From Oncomelania hupensis (taxonomy: Eukaryota; Mollusca; Gastropoda; Littorinimorpha; Pomatiopsidae): a stretch of DNA of 64,000 nucleotides. Below the pieces are notes generated by a model. It saw nothing but the letters and a program-made list of their open reading frames with translations, did no database searches and was not told the DNA's origin. The stretch spans positions 5,634,224 through 5,698,223 of the forward strand of contig CM072526.1 in the NCBI GenBank assembly GCA_036898135.1, given 5' to 3'. Shown piece by piece: positions 10,568-23,572 of this stretch (the first letter of the stretch is position 1; each line of letters begins with the position of its first letter). The translations under genes were made by a program, and so were the position numbers.

Positions 10568-11968
10568 AAAACCACCATTAATAATTATAATAATGGAAGC
10601 TATATAAATGTTAATTGTCCAAATGGCCCACCAGGCTCAAAAGTGCTGAGATCTACACATTGATGTGTTTCATCCACTCTCACACATTCAACTAACACAC
10701 ATCTATAACGCAAACATGTAAGTGGTGTAAAGCCAGGGAGATAGCTATTAGAAAACTAAAAGGAAATCAACTGTTTATTTTTTTTAATTTTATATCGACC
10801 TCGTCCAATACCATAATTATAATTATAATTAATTTTATTATTATTGTTGCTTGTGGTGCATCTCCAGCTGGTGCAAGAAGAGAAGATTCTATGCCAGCCT
10901 CTTATGCTGGTGAGAGACAAGCGTTGATCAGTTTTCACTTTGTGCCCAGCGGAAATTTAACAGGGGTTATTTTTATTCATTGTATTTTGTATGCGTTCTT
11001 GCATCGTTACAGTTTATGAGGAATTTGTTTTGAGTTACAGGAAATAGTACCATCGTTTGCATGAAAAGTAATGTCCTTAATTTGTTACTGTAGCCACGGC
11101 AGATTTTGGGGGCGTGCACACCCTCCCCTAGCGGTTAAAAAAAAAATTAAAAAAGGAGAACAAAGAAGAGAAAAAACTGTACTAATTCTCACTCACCAGT
11201 TTCATGTACCTCTAAATTAGTTTTTTTTAAATTTTTTTTTTTTTATTAATCAGATCTAGATCTACAGGTATTTCTTGTACATGCATCAAGTCAATTTGAA
11301 TAAAACTGATGTGAGTGGTTATTTCTTGTTTTATTTACAGTAACCTTACCTGTGTTTTTTTAAACTTGTATGCAAGATGTTCTACTATTGTAAATTTTAT
11401 CATCAGAGTTTGCAGAGGGGTGTGTGTTGAGGGGGTAGAGGGGGAGGGGAGGTGCTAAAAGAGGACTTTTAGCACAAAACGACATTGTTTTCAGTCCTCA
11501 AAATAAAAATGCCCAGAATGCACTAGCTTGCACAAATTTGTTCAGGTGGGGGGAGGCATGCCCCCAAACCCCTTCGCATTAATGGTTTCAGTGAAGAGTG
11601 CACACCCCCTCAACAATGGCAAAATCCACCCGTGTAGTACAACATTTCTGTGTAAAAGGCTGAATCAAAGAGGATGCAGCGTTTTGTGTACAGTTTATAA
11701 CACGTTTAGAGCGATATTTACGATTTTTGTTTTGCGGCCTTGTCGTGTGTGGTGTTTTTATGAATGAAAGTACGAAAAGTGTGCAGCCTAACTCTGGTTC
11801 CGATTCCAAGAGAGGAGATAAACCACTTTGGCTGTTTTTCTAGAACTTGCGTGTGCATGATGATATGTCCACTTCTAACGCCCAGGTATCCATCCCGAAA
11901 CATGCTCATTGGACATAAGGAGAATATAATAAGAAAATGGTAACGAAACGACGGCAAAAGGGGCAATG
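10568..11968. other. Intergenic, no gene seen
   Basis: AT-rich DNA with short ORFs only, none of them resembling a known family. A purine-rich stretch lies at 11420-11460. Nothing further can be supported. Confidence 0.5.
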
Positions 11969-11974
11969 GAGCTG

Positions 11975-12731
11975 CAGGGTGGAGAACAACTGAATCAAGA
12001 AATCTCTGAAATCCGGCTGGGGCCCAGGAGCCGCCTTAGGCCCGGTTGGTGTCCAGGGGCCAAGGGCGAAGCCCCCTGGAAGAAAATGAATTTATGCTAT
12101 TTTGAAAGTAATTTAGGGCCTCTCTTGAAAGCAAAAAGCACAAAGAAAACATGAATAGAAACAACGAAAAAAAAAAAGAAAAAAAAAAAGAATGTTTTAT
12201 GCACATGCCTTTAATAAAAGTTAAGAATCTTGATTTGTTGGTTACTCGTTCAATCGCGATTGAACGAGTAACCAACAAATCCAATTTCGGCAGAGCAAGG
12301 CATTGTTTGTGATTTCAAAAGACTGCTAAGACATTAAAAAGAATCGCTGAAGCGTAACACAAAGGATTGGTTGGTTGGTTGGTTGGTTGGTTGAATAAAC
12401 TAATGTCCCCAGACACCTGAGCATATAGGGGACGTAACACAAAGGAAGGAGGACGCGCGCACTTTTTAGGCTACTGTTCCCAGTCGTGGTCGCCCGATTT
12501 TGTTTTCTTGCTCATTAGTAGGCCTCATTAGTAGGCCTTATAACAGTCGCGGGCGGGCGCTTTCTCTGAACGCATTGAATGACCGACAAAATAACTTGGA
12601 TGCGGCACGGAGGTGTTCCGCGAAAAATATATCGGACGAAAAATATAAATCTCGGAACTCAATATTTTTTTCTCGGACATGCAAATGCCTTCCGCGGAAA
12701 TCCGCGGATCCGAGGAAAATTCTCCACCCTG
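11975..12731. mobile_element. 757-bp DNA transposon, 6-bp TSD, CAG/CTG termini (element 3)
   Basis: Termini CAGGGTGGAGAA / TTCTCCACCCTG form a perfect 12-bp inverted repeat, flanked by gagctg at 11969-11974 and 12732-12737. An internal segment (aatctctgaaatccggc... ccagg) is shared with element 4 at 23573-24269, as is ggatccgagg near the right end. It contains a 50-bp perfect palindrome (12232-12281) and a (ggtt)n tract near 12367-12392. No transposase is recognisable. Confidence 0.9.
12232..12281. repeat. Perfect 50-bp palindrome with no spacer
   Basis: The left half begins gatttgttggttactcg and the right half is its exact reverse complement, with the centre between 12256 and 12257 (aatcg|cgatt). 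It lies inside element 3. Confidence 0.95.
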
Positions 12732-12737
12732 GAGCTG

Positions 12738-15649
12738 ACATAGAATGAGAATCATTATGTATGGCAGGAGTTATGTGTGGATGTATAATATTGCATTGCA
12801 TGTACGAGTTTAACGGGTTTGTAATGTACATGCGTATGCAAGCCATTTGATGGAATTTGGTTTTATTAAACTTATTTAAAAGGTTTTTTGTTGTAAATAA
12901 TGATACACTTCGTGCTTTATTTTACTTCGATGTGTTATTTTGAACATTGGTATATTTAGATTCTGAATCACAGTTCATCAGGTGAAGCAACAATTTGTGC
13001 TCCTTTCATCAAGTTATGATTTTGTGTTAATGTGTATTTCCACATTTGTGCATCGTGTAATAACGGATTAAAGTGCTCCAACAAATGTGCAATATATATA
13101 CAGTAATGCTTTGTGTTTTAATTTTGTAGGATGAGTAGCTCATGTTGTAATCTCATTTCCTCCTTGATGACTGTTTTTAAAAATACAAATTCCGCATTGT
13201 AAATGTGATCCGAGTTTGAAATGCAGCACAAAAAGCAACTAACTTTTATATTAAACAGAAATCAAGAGCAATACAGAAATACAATCTTCTTTGCACCATG
13301 AAATTAGAGTAACATTTCAATTTATAGTGCTCAGAAATACTGCCTCATTTAATCACAAATTAATTTAATGTACTCTTATATAGCACTATTCTATTCCATG
13401 ACCGCTCAAGGCACTAGCCAGTATAGGACCTAACTCGTTTACAGCAGTACTATTTTGCACACTGATCGATTGCTTGCACAAATCACCACAGTCAAACGAA
13501 AGAGAAAACAACTGAAAAGAACACAATAGAGATTAACACGCACACTGTGAAAAATAAGAACAAGTGAAAGCAAAATCAATTCATATAGCTTTTTATTTCA
13601 TTATGTAACCATAAATAGGAACAGATGCTTCACGAGTTCAATCGTCTATAACAGTTAAATTTTACTAAATTATATAAACAAGTTCACCATTCCAAAATGT
13701 TAGGTAGGTGCAGACTTTTGCCAATGAATTTGGTTCTCCGTCCAAAATGTTTTACTGTGAAGTCTTTCCTACGTATGTGTTGACATAAAGGTAAAGTTTG
13801 CTGTTTCAAGATGTGCCCTCCTTACACCCTACAAAAAAATAAGACTGAACCACCGTCCAATAGCATAGATAAATAACGACCAAGAAAATGAACATTTCTA
13901 CAAATGGCAGTAGTTTTCCCAGCTCCTAGTCCCTAGCGAGGAAAGAGGGATGTATCTGACGCATCCCCTAAAACGTCACAAATCAGTTGTGTACAATATA
14001 ATTGACAAGATTTAGCTGCTTACAGAATAGTCAGACATGATAAACAGATCTAGCATTATTGGTAAGTGCTGTACAGCGTACAGGGGTACACAATACAAAT
14101 TGTATTAACAGTTCCACATAGCAATTTCACTGTCAACTGCCAAAACGTAGCATGCAGTAACTCTTGCAACGTTAACAGATGAGAAATACAACTCTTTGGA
14201 ACAATACAATCGGTATCACTAATAGAACTGCATGCATCTGAGTTTACAATGACACTAAGGGTACAAGTGTATAAACAATATCTCAACACGACAATTAAAT
14301 ACAAATTCATTTCTCAATGAAAAAAAAAAAAAAATTCATGTACAAAGAAACCAGCAAATGAGACTTGATGCTCGAGTCCCAACATCCGCTTTCTAACACA
14401 CAATCTCACCACACCCAAACACCCACTCCCTTCACACGCACAATAAAGACCCATCGTAGACCGAAACATCACATTCAGTCACCTACCATTCGGCCACACA
14501 AGGTCAACGCGAACTGCAACTAAAAATCCCTGTCGTTAGATTTACGTCTTTCTTGACCCTTTGTCACCTAGTCCGTTAAAAAGGCAACACAAAAACCCTG
14601 CTTACAGCTACTGCTTCAAGGAAACCAAAACTTAAAAAAGATGTTTTCAGATCAACTGATCAGAAAGTGAAGCAAACTTCAAGGCCATTCAAAAGTCTAC
14701 ACACTATGCACCAGATATGGCATTTCCTCATCAAAACTAACGCAAAGAGTACCTTTATTATTCATTTCTTGATGGTGCAGATGTGGTGTGATCAAAGCTA
14801 GCAGTTCCATGTGGAGCCATGTTTATGCCCAAACCTTACAAGGTAGCGGAACTCTCACTACCCCGGGCTTGTATCATGAAGCATCGAGACTACTTCTAGT
14901 GCTAATTGTAAACACACTAAACCCTTGGCCAACCAAATAATGGAAGTTTCGATATTTAAAAAAAAAAAAAAAAAGGTAGACAGTGGTCAGTAGTATGAGA
15001 ATAAAACAAAGAAAAAGTTCACAACGCCATCTTCAGAACAGAAACACACTATTCCCTGTTTGACCTCCGCCGTGGCTCCTAAAGCGATGCAATAAATCTC
15101 TGGAACTGATGGAGCGCAGGATAGTGTTCATGTTAAAGTTTCAATCAGCAAAATTGCACCAATGTGCTGCCTTGAAGTTCAAAGTGTGGGATGCCAACCC
15201 CACGACGCCAGTTGCTGGTCAGCCCACGGCTCGTTGAGGGGGAACCACAACATATTGCAAGTCTGAAAAACAACCTCATATCGAACAGTTTACTGAGTGG
15301 GCAGGCACTGCCTGGGCGCAACAAACCAAACGAGGCCCAAAGTCAGTGATGCCTGTGTTTGTGTATGTATGACTACTAATTTTGTTCAAAACTGGAAAAA
15401 GACTAGCAGCGTGTTGCAAAAACTTCTGTATGCTACTAGCCACAAAAAATCAGCAGCGGCAACTAGGGAACAGGCATTCTCCTCTTTAATTCTCTGTTCA
15501 TAGAAACCAACTCTCCTCCCCTCAAACTACATCATCCTGGTATCCAGCAAACTTTGAGTGTCGTCGTCGTATGGCACAGCCACCAACCCTGCAGGGCAGA
15601 GCAGAGTGGAGACTGCGGGACAGACCAAGCTAGGGGTTGAAGACAGCTT
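12738..15649 (-). other. Probable long 3'UTR of MTHFSD, no gene seen
   Basis: About 2.9 kb downstream of the MTHFSD stop contains no recognisable reading frame on either strand. Minus-strand AATAAA signals (tttatt on the plus strand) occur, for example, near 13592-13597 and 14755, but I cannot tell which is used. Poly(A) tracts sit at 14320-14333 and 14959-14974. A degenerate copy of the gctcaaggcgctgg repeat is at 13377-13440. Confidence 0.4.
13377..13440 (+). repeat. Dispersed 'gctcaaggcgctggcc' repeat, copy 3
   Basis: tatagcactattctattccatg, then accgctcaaggcactagcc and agtataggacctaactcg. It is diverged but collinear with the copies at 8105 and 52108. Confidence 0.65.
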
Positions 15650-18600
15650 CTATCTGTCGGTACCCTCCACTGCCACATCGCTGCTGCCCACCGACTCTTG
15701 GTTGGCGCTCTCCGAGCTGGCCGCTTCCTTAGGGTTGCGGCCCTTGCGACGCGGACGATCCTGGCGGGCGAGCTCCACGTTGAGCTCTCGCCCATCGATC
15801 TCCAGGCCGGCCAGAGCTTTGACAGCGGTGTTGGCGTTGTCAGCAGTCTGGAAGTGCAGGAAGGCAAAGCCGCGTCCTCCCCGCCACACCAGACGCACAG
15901 GGTGCACGTCACAGCCCCGCATCTCCGTCTTGAACTCGCTGACCCTCAGTCGGCGCGAGATGCCTCCCACAAAAACCACACCGTCAGGGCTGGTCTCCAC
16001 CCGCGGGCGACGGGGGCGAGGGGCTCGGTTCTCGTCCCCATCGGAACGCCGATTCTCTCCATCACTGCCTGCGTTGTCTTGCGAATTGTCATTGCGGCGA
16101 CCCACGCCGCGCCTGTTGCGGAAACGGCGGTTCCTGGGTGGTGGTCGGCGGTTCTCCTTGCCCTCGTCATCACCTTCCTGCTCCCTCCCATCGCTGAGCT
16201 CAGACTCGGACTGACCACGTGGCTTGTTGTTGCGGCGGTAGCCCCTGTTGCGATACAAGCGCCGGCGCCTGCCACCTCTCTCTCCTCCGCTGCCTCCTTC
16301 GCCGTTGGATTCGTCGGCATTCTCTTTGTTGCTCTCATCTCCCTGATCGGCCGAGTCACCGTCTTGCCGGTAGCGACGAGGGCGACCCCCCATGCGGCCG
16401 CCTCCTCCTCTCCTGGAGCGGTAGGGACGGCGGGTGCCTCGGGGACCACGGCCACGATAGCCGCGCTCCCTGCGCTCCTGGTCCATGCGCTCCTCGAATT
16501 CATCGTCATCCTGGTCCTGACCCTTCAGCCTAACATCCTTGCCTGCCTCGCGTTCCAGCTCACGCAGCTTGCGCAGCACGGGGATACGGTACAACTTCTC
16601 ATACTCCAGGTTGGCCCAGATGATGCCCACAGGCTTGGGGCGCTGACAGTCGGTCTTAATCACCTGCAACACAACACACACGACCTCAACAAAAACGGAT
16701 CACACAATCACACTTTCTAGTTAAGTTTCATTATCAACGCAGTTTCTTCCATTATCTATGACAAATTAATAAACAAAAAATCCTGTTACCAACACCCTAT
16801 CACATAAAAATTACTAACCATCAAATATTTCAGGATAATAAACTATGACAATCTGTGCCATGATACACTGCACAATGGGAAACATGCAACAAACAGGATA
16901 CAGACATGTTTATTGGGGGACAGACACACCTACCCGGGTGGGGGTGACAATGTAGTCTACAGTCAAGTCGTGGCTCTCCAACAAAGCTTCCGGCACCTCC
17001 ACCACTTGCTCATCGTGCACAGTGGTGATGACAATGGTGTCCGGGGTGACGGCCTCCATAGTGCCCATCATGGCGAACTCCAGGTCAGCAAAGCCCTCGC
17101 CCTTGCCCAGGCGGTAACCTGCAAACAATAATATACACAATGATCAAGCTGCCCCGCATCACGAAATTAACAATAAAATGCAACAATACGCATTTTTCAA
17201 AACACTGCCAGTCTATTTGACACTCCCAGTTTAATTTCACCCTCTAAGAACAAGATGTACCTAACTATTAAAGCAATTTTGAAGCTGTAATGGTGCAAAG
17301 GCTGTTTAATACAAGCACAATAAAAATTCTGAATAAACATGAGACTTTGGAACAGTCAACTTATTTTTTTAACTAGGTGAAATGCAAAATCAAACCAATA
17401 ATGAAAAACAAATAGGTATGCAAAGCAAAAGAATGGCCAACGCAATGCATAGGTTCCAGCGAGGCTCTTGATCATGCGCACAACACACAAACACAAAGCC
17501 AACAAAGAAGAAATGAAAACAAAAAGCCGAAATCAAAGAGACGAAACACACAGCAACAAAAAAATTAAGCCTGAACAATTTGATACAGACCTTCCTTGGA
17601 AACGGCGACAGAGCCCACAATGACCAGGTCGATGGTGACCTTGTCCTTGAGGCTGATCTTCTTGCTGTGCTCCTTCACACCCTGCAGCAAACGCCAAACT
17701 ATTATTCAATGTCTTCCCTCATCCCACAAACACAACAGGCTTTTTCATCTGGCAAATGTACCAAGTTTATTGCGAGCGTTGTGGCCAAGTGGGCTAAGGC
17801 GGGACTAACTTGCCTTGCCCACAGGCCAGAAACCAATGGCGCCTGACAGGTGTGGGTTCGATCCTGCATCGGGGCGTTATGTTTCTCCGAATATTATTTA
17901 CTTTTGACTCGGGCAACGTCTCGGGGGTTTTCTCCGGGTACTCCGGTTTGCCCCCCCCAGCAAAATTTCCAAAATTTAAAGAATTTCTAAAATTTCAAAA
18001 ATCACAACTAATGTTAGGTAGGTTGGGTTTGGGCGCGCCACAGGCTGCGACTACGCCTTCCACAGGGGAGGCGGCCCAGAATTTCCTGATAAAAAGGGAC
18101 AATAAAGCATTAAAATCTAAAATCTAAATCTAATCTAAAAATCAAAACCATTTTCACGTTTACCAGGTGCATTCAACTCTTCATCAGATTACCAATCTCT
18201 GTCAAATAATGCAAAAACGCAGCAAGCCACCATATTCTCACAACATGTCACTGTACAACTACCTATCTTTATTCAAACAAAATCTAGGACTGGCATATTA
18301 ATCTGCCATTTGTAACAGGAGGCGTATTTATTTAGCAGGGCCTTTCTATGTTGTCAGCCATACCTATAACAACCATACTACAAACAATGGTGAAAATGTC
18401 TGAAGATCATCCAATACCAACACACACTAAAAAGAAAGGCACAACCATTACACAATATGAAGGGCAGCTTAACCTACTTGCCTTACCCATACCGCCCCCA
18501 AAACCCACATAATCTCTCACACACACACCAATGCACATGTCCCACAACATCCATCCTTCACACAGTCACAATCAACAGTATGTTGTACCTGTGCTGGACC

Positions 18601-20174
18601 CAACAAAGGCGCAACTGTTATGCTCCCATGGTCGATCAGTTACATAAAATATTCTGTTAACGCAATTTCACTCACAAATGCACTAAAATGTGCAGCTGTT
18701 TCTATAGCTCATTCTAATCCCCACATGGCCAATTGATTTTCCCCAAGCCAAAGGGCCAGCTGCTCTTTAGACTTTCCACTTCAATATCAACAGTCAACAG
18801 TGTTTGCTGACATACAGATTTCTTAACTGTAAAAAGTGCCAAGAAGACGTCGAGACACTGACCAGGGCAGTGGAGCACTTGCGCAGCATTTCCTTGTTGG
18901 CGTCTTCAGGGGGCACGATCTTGTTGAATAGCCCCGTGCGCAGACGTGGGGTGGGCACCAGCAACGACTTCTCAGCCTGCACGCATGACAGAATGTAAGG
19001 AAGTTGAGCTAAGTGGCTGTAGTGAGGAGAGAGAGGGCATGCCTGCAGCCCTGAGCACCACAAAAGGAAGACTTTTTGGACTGGAGTCCGCTTTGTAGTG
19101 CTTTGCTCACTTAACTCTGCTCACGTCTCTGCTTTGAACCAAGCCTTGCACAATTATGTCAAAGCTCTAGGGCAAAAATTTTTTAAAACATCCTTTTCTG
19201 AAACATCGTCACTTTCAAGTGCGTGTGTTTTATTTAAGTTAAAATACAAATATACTCAGGAGAAACCAGCTTTAAAAATGCAAAATGTTATATTGGAAGG
19301 TTTTTACAACTAAATGCTTTGGAATTCATAGGAAATAATCTTTACACCCACCGTCCCACAATTGCAGCAATAGTGTAATACTGACCTCTAGCGTAAGGAA
19401 ACGGGCATGCTCCTGAGGTTTATCAGGGTTGATCTTCACGGTGCGCGCTGACTTGAACTCCTCAAGCTCTGCCATCTTATCCGCAGCAATTGCAGCATCC
19501 TGCAAAGCAATACCTTGTGTCAGGCAGCAAATCCAAATTACACAAACAGCACATGCACTCAGCAAATCCAATGTACACAAACAGTACATGCACTATCAGT
19601 GGGATGAGTGACTAACATAGTCAAATGATCACAAATGTCATTTCCCACATTTCTTCCCCTAACAATGAAGTGCTTAGACATACTGACCACAAAGTTGGGG
19701 ATGCGGTTGGTGCAGGGTCGGGGGAAGTTGACCAAGTCCTTCTCCTCCAAAGTCTCCCAGATCTTCTTACGGATGGTCCATTTGGACACCTCTGAAACAG
19801 CAACAAAGAATCTCACAATTTACGGACGGAAATACGAAACAAAACGCAAAAACTACGCCGTTTACGTTGGAAGTGAAAATGCTATATTGGTCACTAAAAA
19901 AACAGTTTTGTACTTGGCGAGACGTCCCCCAGTCCATCCCTTTCCCTCTCCCCCGTATTTTACTGCCATGCGTGACCAGCAAGTTCTAAACAAAACAATT
20001 CCAACTGTGGACCTAAAGTTGGATCTATACTGTCCAAAGCCAAAAGAGCAGCTCACCCACTCCTTGGCTGTTGAGCACCCTCTTGCCATTGTCCACAGGC
20101 TCAGGCCTGGTGGGGGGAGCTTCGCTGGCCTGCTTGGGCTCCACATCGGAGGCGGAAGCATTGTTGTTCTCCAT
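15650..20174 (-). CDS. MTHFSD: Methenyltetrahydrofolate synthetase domain-containing protein, long-linker form
   Basis: Seven exons on the minus strand: 20174-20057, 19791-19688, 19499-19386, 18976-18863, 17681-17591, 17118-16934 and 16663-15650. They total 1740 nt (579 residues). All introns are GT-AG and the phases join. The start [10 protein letters not shown] follows no earlier in-frame ATG that I can support. Residues 40-240 form a 5-formyl-THF cyclo-ligase-like domain: [42 protein letters not shown] and [14 protein letters not shown] (the enzyme's glycine-rich GxGxGYYD motif in altered form). The last 90 residues are an RRM with RNP2 VFVGGI and RNP1 GRGFAFLHF. Between them lies a linker of about 160 residues rich in RG, RR, acidic and Ser/Asn residues, much longer than in the human protein as I remember it. 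The domain order identifies MTHFSD. The altered ligase motif argues for RNA binding rather than catalysis, which is an inference. Confidence 0.93.
17770..18128 (+). mobile_element. tRNA-derived SINE, family A, plus-strand copy
   Basis: Head gcgttgtggccaagtgggct (A-box) and gggttcgatcctgc (B-box), then gactcgggcaacgtctcgg, caggctgcgactacgcctt and gggacaataaagcatt, with an (aaatct)n-like tail. Same family as 2350-2675. It lies in the MTHFSD intron between exons 4 and 5. Confidence 0.85.
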
Positions 20175-20689
20175 TTTGCTGTCTATCCTTTACAGGTAAT
20201 GCACCACAGCGTTTTCAATCTGGCAACACGTTCAATAGGATGCAGCACAGGCACACAAAAAGTGTACTTAAGTTTCTTTTTTAATACTTGTTAAGAGACT
20301 GAGAATTACCAAGACTTCCAACCATAAAATCCTTTTCAATTTAATTCTTTCCTTACGAGAATATTTCATGCACTTCATGCAGACCGTTTCCTATTATCCT
20401 CTTTAAAGTAACCAAGCGCTCTCTTGCAAGATAAAGCCCAGAACATATAAAACAAAATTTTAAATCTGCCACATTGGTGTTGGTGGGGAAGGGTGGGTGG
20501 GTGGGTAGTAGGGCAGTAATAAAGGCTGCTTTGGTACTCTTCATTAAAAGTTATAGTAGTACTATCATTATCAAGTAAGTTGTAGTACAAAAGAGGCTTA
20601 GTTTTAGGCCTCGCTGTCTATTCCACGCCTCTTCATACAACGTTTTTATATAGGTGTGGGGGATAGGGGGGGGATCACACGCTAGTGCG
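20175..20689 (-). promoter_or_regulatory. 5' flank of MTHFSD (likely 5'UTR/promoter), no motif assigned
   Basis: The DNA upstream of the MTHFSD start codon carries no other reading frame. No TATA box or clear initiator can be supported. A LINE relic begins at about 20690, which limits the unique promoter-proximal DNA to roughly 500 bp. Confidence 0.25.
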
Positions 20690-22930
20690 TTTTAAAAAAA
20701 TAAATCGACAATCATCAAATTCTATATATGGCAGAATCTTTGTAGCTCTACGCCGAACCCGTTCAATCGCAGCTGTCGTTTTAAAAACGGCGGCCGAATG
20801 AAAATGCCGTACTCAACACGAGAGTGGAGCAATGCCTTGTATACAATAATACTATTATTGGTCCAAAACTGAGAGGGATTTTTTTTTCTTCAGTAATAAT
20901 ACCATGTGACTGAAGTTTGATTAGCAATCTTTGACGTGGGACAGTATCAAATGCTTTTTTAAAATCTAAATAAATTACATCAACTGGTTCTCCAACATTT
21001 AAAAACCTAGTAAAATCGTCCATCACCTCAATAAGTTGCGCCATAAAAAGACCATTTTTTAATGGAACCCATGCTGACAGTTAGAAAACAAGCTATTTGT
21101 TATAAAATAGTCAACTGTAACATCTTTTACCAACGCTTTAGGACTTTACATAGTATACACGTTAGAATTACTGGTCTATAATTACCTGGGATGGTGTGCA
21201 TGAAGCTTACATAAAAGTCGTACACAAATTTTGCCCATATTTTCAAAATCGGCCATAGCTATGGGCGGTCTTAAACCAGCTAGAAACTCGTGTGCATGAG
21301 TACCCGTAGCACTGCCCAGTATGAGTGATAGATAAATGTGACGGAGCGTGATATATTTAGCCTGCATCGAGGATTACCCTCTGCATTTGATTTTAACCAA
21401 TCAGAGCTTTGAAAATACGTACATCACCTCCCCACCATGAGACTGTCAGGCCAGCAACCTTATGTCACCGCCCGCGTAATAGGTTAAGGCTAGTAGCAAA
21501 GAGAGAAGACGTAGGCCTCGGTCAGTCTTCTTAGCAACGCAATGTGGAAGAAAAAGCAGCGCTAGTTTCATTTATTATACTGCGGCTGTAATTTTAGTAC
21601 TTCGATCTCCCATCTTCTAGCTCGAAGAAAAGTGATTCAGCTACATTTGATGCTATGATACTGATAAATAAACGCCATAGAGCTTCGTTGTTTAATGTAG
21701 TTTGTAGCGATCAACTACGACAAATTCTAGGTCGTCTTCAACAATTTCATATAAATCTATGGTGTCGGCACGTTGAAACCAAAACTTTGATCGAATTTCA
21801 AGATCACCACAATAATCAAAAGGTTTCAAACGATCCCTAAACATGCGTTCTCGTAGAATTGTTCTTTGAAACATGACTTGATAAATAGGCCTGTTAGAAG
21901 CTATGTTTGCTCTTGCGCATGCGCTTTTGAACGACGTTATGGGCATTTTTACTTACGGACAGAGTTACAACAAGGAGATGGCACCCGTAAAGTTACGACC
22001 GAATTTACGAACGACTAGAGACTTATGAACGCTCATGCACACGGTTTTTGGGCCAATTTGCCCATTCTTAACTTTATGGTTAAAATTTACGTATGGGCAA
22101 GAGATACGGGCGTTCATGCACACCACCCCTGGGTCTGATTTAGAACCCTTTTTAAATAATGCAACCACTTCAGCAGTTTTCCAATCATCGGGTATAACTC
22201 CCGATTTCAGTGATAAGTTGAATAAAACAACAATTCTTTACTCAGCATTCTCAAAACCAAAGCTGGAATTTTACCAGGGCCCTGTGCCTTACTTGTCTCC
22301 ACCTGTATCAATTTATCTACAACTGCTTTGGGTGTCAGTTAATCTCACTCCATCACATCAGATTTTGAACCGTCTTCAACATTAGGTAAATTGCTAATTT
22401 CTTCACGTGTAAAAATGTTCAAAAATAATTAATTTAAAACAACTGCTTTGTCAGCATCAGCTAGGCTGCCATCCTACCTTCTTAATGCACCAATTCCCAG
22501 ATTTCACTTCTTTTAATTATACTTATAGCCTTACATTTCTGTTTAATATAATATTGATAGTCATATCCTCTTTTAGTTTGCATGTATCTTTTAAAAGCAT
22601 CATATTTCTTGTTTATTTGGTTTGTGGTGTTCTTTTACATCGGTTTTGGTGAGACAAGTGTAGCATGATCACTTTTACCAAAGGATGACAAATGTTGCAC
22701 CTCTGCCACCAAAGCTTCATCATTTAGCAAGACCCAGTGACCCCCTCATCTTTTTGTAGGGTGTAAAACAACTGTCTCACCTAAAGAGCTACTTTTCTTT
22801 GGGGATCTTTATTTAAGAACATGTCAAAACCTGGTAGCATATGTTCAACATCTGTTGGATTTTGTTTCTTATTTCTGTTAATACTATGAAGTCTGGTTTT
22901 AAATTATGTAAGGCTACTAATAAAAATGTG
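20690..22930 (-). pseudogene. LINE relic (endonuclease plus reverse transcriptase) split by a DNA transposon
   Basis: Minus-strand pieces in LINE order: LKPDFIVLTEI (endonuclease) near 22890; HLSSFGKSDHATLVSP (endonuclease SDH motif) near 22680; VETSKAQGPGKIPA (start of RT) near 22290; WKTAEVVALFKKGSKSDP near 22150; PGNYRPVILTCILCKVL near 21170; VDVIYLDFKKAFDTVPRQRL (RT motif A) near 20950; AIERVRRRATKILPYIEF near 20740. Frames shift repeatedly, a stretch after motif A is missing, and a 937-bp element interrupts the RT between DP and GNYRP. The arrangement fits a Jockey/CR1-type LINE. The exact clade is uncertain. Confidence 0.8.
21191..22127. mobile_element. 937-bp DNA transposon with HARBI1-like fragment, inserted in a LINE
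   Basis: The ends carry TGGTGTGCATGAA as an inverted repeat. The word gtgtgcatga recurs subterminally on both sides, giving a longer imperfect foldback. The direct repeat cctggg flanks it (21185-21190 and 22128-22133). Removing the insert and one repeat restores the LINE frame (DPGNYRP). On the minus strand, 21946-21692 reads MFRDRLKPFDYCGDLEIRSK and further, which resembles the N-terminal part of HARBI1/PIF-like transposases. Canonical PIF/Harbinger elements duplicate 3 bp, so the 6-bp flank does not fit. Confidence 0.75.
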
Positions 22931-23572
22931 TTTGTTGGAGAAGCGATGTATATTACTATATATATAAAATTGAATATTTTTCTTTATCATCATCACAATG
23001 GTTTAGAAAATGGCATACCACCCACTCCACAAGCTTCCCCAACCCCATCCACACATTAGCTTACATTATCCAATGAAGAAAAAAAGCAACAAGAACAACA
23101 ATCCGAAAAATCTAAAGATAACCCCGATGCCAAATCAGAAATTGGCAAATCAGTGTAAATAGCTTCAAAATATAAAGGGAAAAATAAACATACACTATGT
23201 ACACTATTTGTGCGTGGATACTGTCAGTGGAAACTAGCATTATCATCAGGTTCAGACCTGAGGGAGCCCTCAACCTGATCTTCCAATAGCCTCTTCGCTG
23301 ACGATGACCCATGGCCACCCCCAGGAGAAGCTCTGGGCATCAGAGTGATACTGGATATGTACTGCTGAGATAATGAGTGATCATTACTGGTTTCAGTGGG
23401 GAACATCCAGGGCGACTCCCACTACTGTGAACTTTAATCCATCTATGCCCTTTGCAATCCCTAGCTCTCTTCACAACTTTCCCCTCTATGATGATCAAAC
23501 CCCGACAGCCTTCTCCTCCCTCAGTGCCCTTCTCCTTTCTCTCTGTTGGTGTATAACCGGGTTAATGTATAT

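Noticed and set aside
15698..16720. 340-codon plus-strand reading frame opposite the last MTHFSD exon
   Set aside because: It is the antisense shadow of a GC-rich Arg/Gly-coding exon. The minus strand gives a spliced protein with known domains and correct phases.
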